Assembly (NCBI GenBank): GCA_948146395.1
Contig: OX411558.1
Location: 51,283,622 to 51,347,621 of the forward strand
Direction of reading: 5' to 3'
Length of the DNA: 64,000 nt
Source of the DNA: Fragum whitleyi
Taxonomy: Eukaryota; Mollusca; Bivalvia; Cardiida; Cardiidae
Below are positions 57,946-64,000 of the stretch, piece by piece; position 1 is the first letter of the stretch, and each line of letters begins with the position of its first letter. The notes under the pieces are model-generated. The model did not search any database. It was given only the letters and a program-made list of their open reading frames with translations, and was not told the origin of the DNA. A program made the translations under genes and the position numbers.

Positions 57946-58465
57946 ATGAATACAACGCAGTTACAGTGCTGTATAACATGTGATGATGTATTGAATAATC
58001 ATATACTAGGAGTATATGCAGCAGACCGTCTTCCTCATACTCAACCAAACAGATCATATGGAATCATCGTCAATACTGACCAACATAATCAAGCTGGAAC
58101 TCATTGGTGTGCTATTTTCAATGATGGAAATGCAAATATAGAATTTTTTTGATTCGTACGGAGAAAGCCCAGAAAAAAATAGCATCAATATATTTCAATG
58201 AATAAACAAACATGCTAAGACTTTAAAACATAATATAAAGCAACTACAGAGCGATTCATCTTCCGTTTGTGGTGTCTATTGTTTATTTTATTTACGTGAA
58301 CGCTGTTTAGGACAATCATTGGAACAATTCTTATCTACATTTGACTCGAATTTAACAGTGAATGATGATTTTATTATGAATGCTTTCACGCATACTTTTT
58401 GTGAATGCGTTTCGGACAATAGTGCATATAATCAAACAAGCACTGCACGTATGAAATGTATATAA
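57946..58465 (+). pseudogene. Polinton adenain-like cysteine protease, frameshift and stop
   Basis: The first frame (57946-58152) holds GTHWCAIF with the catalytic His53. A shift in the T7 run at 58144-58150 moves to the frame carrying FDSYG (acid residue), then QSDSSSVCGVYCL with the probable oxyanion Gln and nucleophile Cys, ending at TAA 58463-58465. A TGA at 58199-58201 interrupts the second part. Known: Ulp1/adenain-fold proteases of Polintons mature the capsid. All catalytic residues are still legible, but no full protein can be made. Total length without lesions is about 170 residues, somewhat short for the family. Confidence 0.88.
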
Positions 58466-59267
58466 TATCATGTTAGATATATATCAATAAAGAACATACA
58501 AACTTTTGTTTTGCTATATATTTATTATTTACCCATATAAACTCATACATACAACATTTCAAAAGTACATTACATTTTTCTTACACACGGTGTAATTGTA
58601 GCATTTTCTAAAGTATAACTCTGCTCTTTTTGTAAATGAAATGGTAATATGTCCTTTTGTTCAGATGATTGAGTATTCAACACTTGAACAATAGGACATG
58701 TTAACGATTCGTTGTCTTGATTTATCTTGTAGTGTGAATAGGCATAGCTCCGAACTGAATCTAGGAGATATCTTTTATCATCAAAGGCTGACAAGCCAGT
58801 TTTTTGAATAGTTTCACAATATAGTTCATGCTTGTGACTTCTAAGAGAGCTCATAGAAGAAATTTGTTTCGTTTCACCAAACAACACATTTTTATAATGT
58901 TCGTGCTTTAAATCCTTCTTTACAGTCACTTTTGAAATTACTTTGAGGCGCTTTTCATTTTGATCACCACAAATAAAACTGTACATTTTCGAACGCAGTC
59001 CAACAAATTCGACAATGGGAACTCCGTTTGTTTCATCTTTCATTTTACCAACATTTTTCTTGTTATGCGTGCTGTAAATAAGATGATCTGTTGGAAAATC
59101 GGAGGTGTCAAATAAATGGTTCGACTGAAACATATCGTTGTAGATGTCTTCTGTTTCATAATACACAAGAAGTGAATCTGTATCCGTCATTTGTAGCTGT
59201 GCTCTACTTCCATATTTCTTTTTTACGTAATTGTACCAAAAGTCATACATCAGGTATTTACTTAAAT

Positions 59268-59387
59268 CTGAAACAATAGGAAATAAAACGCTAATCATAT
59301 ATTGTGAAAAAATAACGATATAATTTCAAATCAAATTACAATAACAAAAATGTACATTTAAAATCAAAATGCTTGATAAATACTTAC
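59268..59387 (-). other. Spliceosomal intron in the polymerase gene (120 bp)
   Basis: Donor CTCG|GTAAGTATTT and acceptor TATTGTTTCAG|ATTT on the minus strand. Removal joins a split Asp codon (phase 1) between GMCVL and LSKYLMYDFW, restoring the conserved polymerase block. Confidence 0.9.
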
Positions 59388-59574
59388 CGAGAACACACAT
59401 CCCACAGTAGCTTGGCTTAAAGAGTTTTGCTTTGGATCTCAAAAGTTCCACAGCCACAAGATCTTCATTAAATATTGTGGTATGTTTGTAGGTTGGTTTT
59501 GCAGACAGCTTTCGTAATCTCTCTTCGGTATGCGTAAGTTCAATACTTTTATGCTTACGTACGTTTTCCATTGT

Positions 59575-59781
59575 CTGAAGAAAAAAATCGTAAAAGTAAA
59601 TTTACTTTACGGTTTGTTTAAAAAAATATATAAATAAAGACATGGGAATGAACTTATTAAAAGATAAAAAAACGTTTTATTCATGTGCATTAAAGACAAT
59701 AATTTCAAGTTAAGAAAACAAGCAAAAGCAAACAAAAAGCAAAAGGATAAAAAAAAACAAAAAAACAAAAAAAAACCTAAC
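59575..59781 (-). other. Spliceosomal intron in the polymerase gene (207 bp)
   Basis: Donor GGAAAG|GTTAGG and acceptor TTTTTTCTTCAG|ACAATGG on the minus strand, phase 0. Removal joins NNSVFGK to TMENVRK in palm motif B. The intron is very rich in T on the coding strand. Confidence 0.85.
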
Positions 59782-62700
59782 CTTTCCAAAGACACTATTA
59801 TTAAGAAGCTTGTAAAAAGCCTTGGCAAAGGCATTTTTAGCCTCCTTTCTCTTCTGTGTATTGTAAGTAATCTAGGGCTCCATCCATGCTTCTTGTTGGA
59901 ATTGCAAGATTCTGTGTATTTGTTTGATTTCCATTCCAAGCCTCAAGTACAATTGTAAATTTCGATAATGTAGTACATAGTTGTTTTTATCACCGAGCGT
60001 TGTGAGTAATTTCGAAACATTTCCTCGAGAGGGTAAAGGGTGATCCTCGGGTAAATTGTAAAGTTTTCGCAAAAGTAATTTTGCATATGGTGAAAGTTCT
60101 TCATTTGAAACGGCCTTTTGTTCTGGTGCCAGAGGAAGACAATTATGAAGATCGTGTAGTTTGCTGGGATAGTGAAGAGAAGCTTCTAAAATGTATCCTA
60201 TGGGGCCATTTTCGGGGACACTCATAACGTCAAATTCCTCAACATTTTGCAGAAATTTGAAACCGGAAAGAGGAAGGGGCTGCATTAATCCTAAAGCATA
60301 GAGGTTATTTGCATCAACATCCAGGAGATAAGAGGTGGGTTCAGCTGGATTATAATCCTCTAAATATGGGTGGTTTGCTTTTTTGTAACGGTTTGATATT
60401 TGCGATATACCACCCCGAATTCCGGATTCAACCATAAGAACTTGATCAATATCAGTAAGCAATTCCAGGCGAACTTGAGTCATCTTTAGCATTGCACTCC
60501 AAGATAAGCCAGGGGATGTGTAAAAGTGACAAGGGTCTAATTCATATTGGCTTAGACTTAATGTTCTGAACGATTCAAACACATCCGCAAGGAGTAGCAC
60601 ATCTGTTTTCAGATACAAGTCATGATACTCCCCTAGAGAAGACAGATTAAAATGATTGAATACTCTTTGTGCATGAGCATAATCGTCTTCTGAAACATGT
60701 TCTCTTTTAACAGCCGAATAAAACTGTTGAATCGGGGGTAGTTTTATTTCATTAAACCTCTCAAAACTATCTAATAGTTATAGGGAAATATGCCTTTTCG
60801 AACTAACAAGTCCATACTTGCTGAATCTTGAAATTCAGAATTCATATGTTGGAATGCTTGCACACCATCTTCTCTAAGATTTTCTACCAGAGTATCTAAT
60901 GAACTTGGTAAGAATTGAAAACTATCAATAAATCTAAGACCCCCCAAGGTAAAACTTATATAACGTTCTGTATTTTGAGGTATGCATGTTAACTTATGTT
61001 CTTTAAATTGACCTAGACTCTCACACAAAATATGTGAATCAAAATTTTTTTAAATTGTGAAAAATGACACAAATAAATTTTGCTTGCTTACAATTTAAAT
61101 TACACTTATTACAGGCAGCTCAAATTAATTCCCCAGTTAAATGGTTATGATGAGCGACAATGGTTTTGTAAACCTTATCATATGGTGTAAATTTTTTCTT
61201 GCACAAACAACACTCTGTTGAGTTTTCAATTAATCCCTCATGGTTAGGAATCGGCTCAACAAATGATAATATTTCCATGATTTCCTTTCGCTCTTGCAGC
61301 AAGCATTCTATAAGTTTTTTTTCAGCATTTTCACCCCTGTATATAACCGTAGGTTTTGTAAAACGGTCGTCTTCAGATACCACTTTGTAACCAAAGCCAC
61401 AGACCTCTAGTTTTTTTGTTGGAGTAGTTGCTGAAATGTCTGGATTTGGCATACACGTGTGAATTGGGATGTTTATGGTTTAAAAATCAGCATAAATCAC
61501 AAATGGCACTTTAAGAGTTTTTTCATACTCTTTAAAGAAAAGTGTGGCCTCAGATTCATTACTTGGTAATATGATTTTTGGGTGTCCATGAATAGAACAG
61601 TCTTTTTGGTGTTTGTTGAGCAGGTCTTCGCGAATAAAAGCGTGTAAGCAATAAGGGCAAAAATGTAATCGATGGTTGTGAGTTTTTGTTCTTGAAAGAA
61701 ATCGATTTAGATCCTTTATTAAGCAATAATGTGAGTTTATTTCATTCTTTAAATAAAGTAAGTTGATATGGTGATCGCGTCCTGTGAATGATGTTATTCT
61801 CATTGGAACTATATCACCATCATCTAAACTGAAAACGTTGATAGATACATTTTCATTTTGTTTTTCAAATCTTTTGATATCCAAAATCGTTACAGGGTAT
61901 TCTATACCATCCATATTCAATTCATTTAAGTACGGGTGATAATGGTCTACGCAATCTGGAGTGAGCTCTTGTGGGTGGAGAGCAGCAAGTATGCAATATA
62001 CAAAACATCTATCATCGTCATTGCGTATATTTAAAACACTATTGCTTTTCAAAAGTGTCGTTGGTAATGGAGTGAATATTGATGCTGAAATAGGTTTGTA
62101 ATTTATAGTATGGATTTCAAGTTTAATGACTCGAGATAAAAACCAACCACTACCTTCCCGCATGTACTTTTCCAAACTTGCAAACATTTTCTGAAATGCT
62201 TCGTTTAAATCATGATCATCCATGGAGGTAAGCGATGTATAGGTTTTACTTCGAAAGTAAGGGGATGATGTTTATGATTCGTTTCTATCATCTCGTTGCA
62301 TTTCCACTTGTACACAAAGATTCCATTTCATTCCACGCAGTTGTTGTAATCTGGAAGTCAGATGATTTAAGACCTCCTCTCTAATGTTTGAAAAAAATAC
62401 CAGAATATCATATCGCTCACCCTGCCTGGGAAATATGTTCCTATTCTGTACATTATTATTTAAAGCAGACTCATCTTCATTGAAGTAAGCGTTGTCATTA
62501 GCCTGACCTAGTCTACTTGTCGGTGAATTCGCGTCGTCATTTCTTCGAAGACTGTTTTCTGTCAATTGTTGGTCATCTAGGTTGTCTAATTCCTTTTCTT
62601 TTTGCCTTTGCCTTCCTCCGTGTTGATTCAGTGGGTGCTGTTCTTCTATATGATTAATTAATTCGGCATATGTATTGCAGTCTCTGTGACAATGACGACA

Positions 62701-63042
62701 TGAAAAACTTCTTTCGGTATTTTTAGGATGAACTTTTGCAACATGGCGGTCGAGAAGAGATTTTCTACTATATGATGCGGAACACGAAGTACAAGAGAAT
62801 CGATTTGTCGTATGTGGTTGTCTACCCTGTTGATTGTGTATTAACTGCTCATGCTTCTTAAGTGATGATCGAAAACTAAACAATTCACCACACTTCACAC
62901 AAGTTATCTTTGGTTGGTGCTTTTGCATGTGTTGATTTAAGTATTGCTTTAAAGCAAATTGTTTAAAACAAATAGGGCATTCGTGCTTGCATTTTTTATC
63001 ACTAGAATTCGAATTATGTGAACTATCGTTTTGTCTTTTCAT

Positions 63043-63500
63043 TTTGACTCAGAAAATGTCACACATCCATTCGCGTTCACTGTTTATTCCAAAAACACAT
63101 CCACAAACGACAAACAAACGTAGAGGAATAACATTTAACTAAGTAAGACACTCGAATAAATTCAACTACGGTCGAATAAATATCGCTAAATGGGCGATAA
63201 TAAAAGATATTGGCTTGCGCATGCGTAATCACAACATTTTCGAGCGTGATGGAAAATTACTCAAAGTACTTGTCACTATTGAATATGTATATAACATTAA
63301 ATGGCTAACATTAAAAAATAGTGTCATGCGCATGCGTAATCACAAATTTTTCCAACGTGATGGAAAACTACTTCTTAGTACTTGTCACCGAGGCTTCAAA
63401 TCCAAAACAGTTAATAATTAGAGCGAAATAAATTATGACAAGTAATTATTCAAAACGCATGAGTTTCTGGCGTGAAAAGATATATGTGGGAAAAATCCTC
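63043..63500. promoter_or_regulatory. Intergenic region with a duplicated GCGCATGCGTAATCAC module
   Basis: Two direct copies of a roughly 60-bp block (63217-63277 and 63328-63388, about 112 bp apart) share TGCGCATGCGTAATCACAA, CGTGATGGAAAA and GTACTTGTCAC. They sit upstream of the polymerase start (63042, minus strand). They could be a promoter or origin element of the Polinton. The short plus-strand frame across them is not a gene. Confidence 0.5.
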
Positions 63501-63914
63501 TTACCATTTTAAAGTATATGCCATCCAACGAAGTTTCTTTCTCCTTTCTATAGTATGTTTTTTCTGCCGTGAAAAATCCATTTTTGAAAATGGTTTTTCA
63601 ACAAACAAGGATGGTTTTTCTTGGATTAGGGTCGAGGTAGTTTGAGCGTTGTCATCAGTCGATTGTTGGCTTGTATCATTTTGTTTAGTTCTTTCAAGTT
63701 CGGAACTATTTTCTGTTCTCGTATTTTTATTCACAGACAATTCCTTCTTGTTTAACCTATTTTCACTGGATGTATTTTCACGTTTTTCTCCCCCAGATTG
63801 ATCATTGCCCCGCTTATGATCTTGTTCATCATTGCGATCAACTAATTGTTCACCCATTGCTTTTGTCAATCGTTCAAATTGAATTTTAGGAATAAGTACC
63901 AGTTCCTTTGCCAT
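63501..63914 (-). CDS. Small charged Polinton protein of unknown role
   Basis: Intact 137-residue minus-strand frame starting MAKELVLIPKIQFERL. A long Asp/Glu/Lys/Asn/Gln/Ser-rich middle follows, then a C-terminal EKPFSKMDFSRQK and a basic RRKKLRW segment. It is probably disordered in the middle. Small proteins with an N-terminal LxLIP-x-x-(K/Q)-(Y/F)-E-x-L pattern are, from memory, seen in other animal Polintons, but the role is unknown. It lies upstream of the polymerase on the same strand, separated by the duplicated module. Confidence 0.6.
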   Translation of the reverse strand: MAKELVLIPKIQFERLTKAMGEQLVDRNDEQDHKRGNDQSGGEKRENTSSENRLNKKELSVNKNTRTENSSELERTKQNDTSQQSTDDNAQTTSTLIQEKPSLFVEKPFSKMDFSRQKKHTIERRKKLRWMAYTLKW

Positions 63915-64000
63915 TTTATTTTATTTGGAGGAAAATAATTCCTTCCTAACTGCATTTAATATACTAACGATATGATTTGAATATTTCAAAAGTAATCGTT
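63915..64000. other. Window edge inside the Polinton
   Basis: Start region upstream of the 63914 gene. The element continues beyond the window. No terminal repeat seen. Confidence 0.4.

Larger units (their letters stand above)
58570..63042 (-). pseudogene. Polinton protein-primed DNA polymerase B with N-terminal C2H2 fingers, six or more lesions
   Basis: One long minus-strand gene. Its first part (63042-62272) has four C2H2 fingers (Cys/Cys/His/His at 22/25/38/42, 48/51/64/69, 84/87/100/105 and 115/118/131/136). A Gln/Asn-rich linker leads to LRGMKWNLCVQVEM. The same frame continues past a TAA (62272-62274) into GSGWFLSRVIKLEIH and an exonuclease site YADF whose next codon is TAA (61480). 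Then come a CxxC..HHNHLTGE zinc segment, TGA (61120-61122), a shift near 61040, another shift near 60775, TDVLLLADVFE, DANNLYALGL (motif A) and TAG (59872-59874). Intron 59575-59781 separates the NNSVFGK and TMENVRK parts of motif B. Intron 59268-59387 follows, then TDTDS (motif C) and SKMYSF. The full gene would give about 1380 residues. Finger fusion may aid origin binding (inference). Confidence 0.9.
53390..64000. mobile_element. Polinton/Maverick DNA transposon (right end beyond the window)
   Basis: The gene set is diagnostic: chromodomain retroviral-type integrase, small and large jelly-roll capsid proteins, adenain-like protease, and protein-primed family B polymerase. The plus-strand block (54527-58465) faces the minus-strand block (58570-63914). 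The packaging ATPase and the right terminal inverted repeat are not present in the window. The left boundary is uncertain (anywhere from about 52.3 to 54.4 kb). Integrase, small capsid and basic genes are open, while the major capsid, protease and polymerase are broken. Known: Polintons are self-synthesising transposons related to adenoviruses and virophages. The present copy is a decaying insertion. Confidence 0.9.

Noticed and set aside
59607..59958. Lys- and Phe-rich frames on both strands around 59.6-59.95 kb
   Set aside because: They lie across the 207-bp polymerase intron and its exon, and are shadows of it.
54527..63914. Integrated adenovirus or virophage genome
   Set aside because: The integrase with chromodomain, the animal-Polinton type of polymerase and introns identify a Polinton/Maverick transposon.

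Overview
The window looks like nuclear DNA of an animal, most likely a bivalve mollusc. The evidence is indirect: small spliced genes with GT..AG introns in AT-rich DNA, tRNA-derived SINEs, many foldback and MITE-type repeats, and at least ten copies of a mobile repeat. That repeat opens with AACAAGAGG, carries internal tandem units and an ACGG-type microsatellite, and closes with a hairpin followed by GAGCTAAAA. From memory this resembles the pearl / Helitron-like elements of bivalves. No ribosomal RNA or functional tRNA gene was recognised and the species cannot be named.

Region 1, about 2.1-43.8 kb, is a tandem array of a small secreted-protein family. Three complete genes lie head to tail on the + strand (exons 5876-5939, 8406-8489, 16919-17052; then 20174-20237, 24482-24565, 25540-25673; then 30197-30260, 41568-41651, 43651-43784). 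A fourth, opposite-strand first exon sits at 2128-2191. Each complete gene has exons of exactly 64, 84 and 134 nt, two phase-1 introns and a 93-residue product. The product has a signal peptide and six cysteines at fixed positions, and a Leu/Ile/Phe-Arg-Cys start and Cys-x4-Cys-Asn end reminiscent of Ly6/uPAR three-finger domains. The exons are so short and the introns so long (up to 11.3 kb) that no ordinary ORF scan shows the genes. Introns and spacers are filled with repeats: a 139-unit GATA array, a roughly 18-copy 155-bp satellite, minisatellites, SINEs, MITEs and foldback elements. In the first two complete genes the 3' end is followed by a 50-bp tandem repeat whose first unit overlaps the end of the coding region, the stop codon and the poly(A) signal.

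Region 2, about 44-53.4 kb, holds a decayed transposase relic of KDZ type (44.9-46.5 kb), several unassigned minus-strand coding fragments with plausible splice sites (47.1-50.6 kb), and more SINEs.

Region 3, about 53.4 kb to the right edge, is a Polinton/Maverick, a large virus-like DNA transposon cut off by the window end. On the + strand it carries an intact chromodomain integrase, a small capsid-type protein, a lysine-rich protein, a double-jelly-roll major capsid gene with two frameshifts, and an adenain-like cysteine protease with a frameshift and a stop. On the - strand it carries a protein-primed family B DNA polymerase with two small introns and at least six inactivating lesions. The polymerase N-terminus continues in the same frame into a four-finger C2H2 zinc-finger region. 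A small charged protein of unknown role lies beyond it. The packaging ATPase and the right terminal repeat are not in the window. The element is no longer able to make its own polymerase, capsid or protease, although its integrase frame is open.
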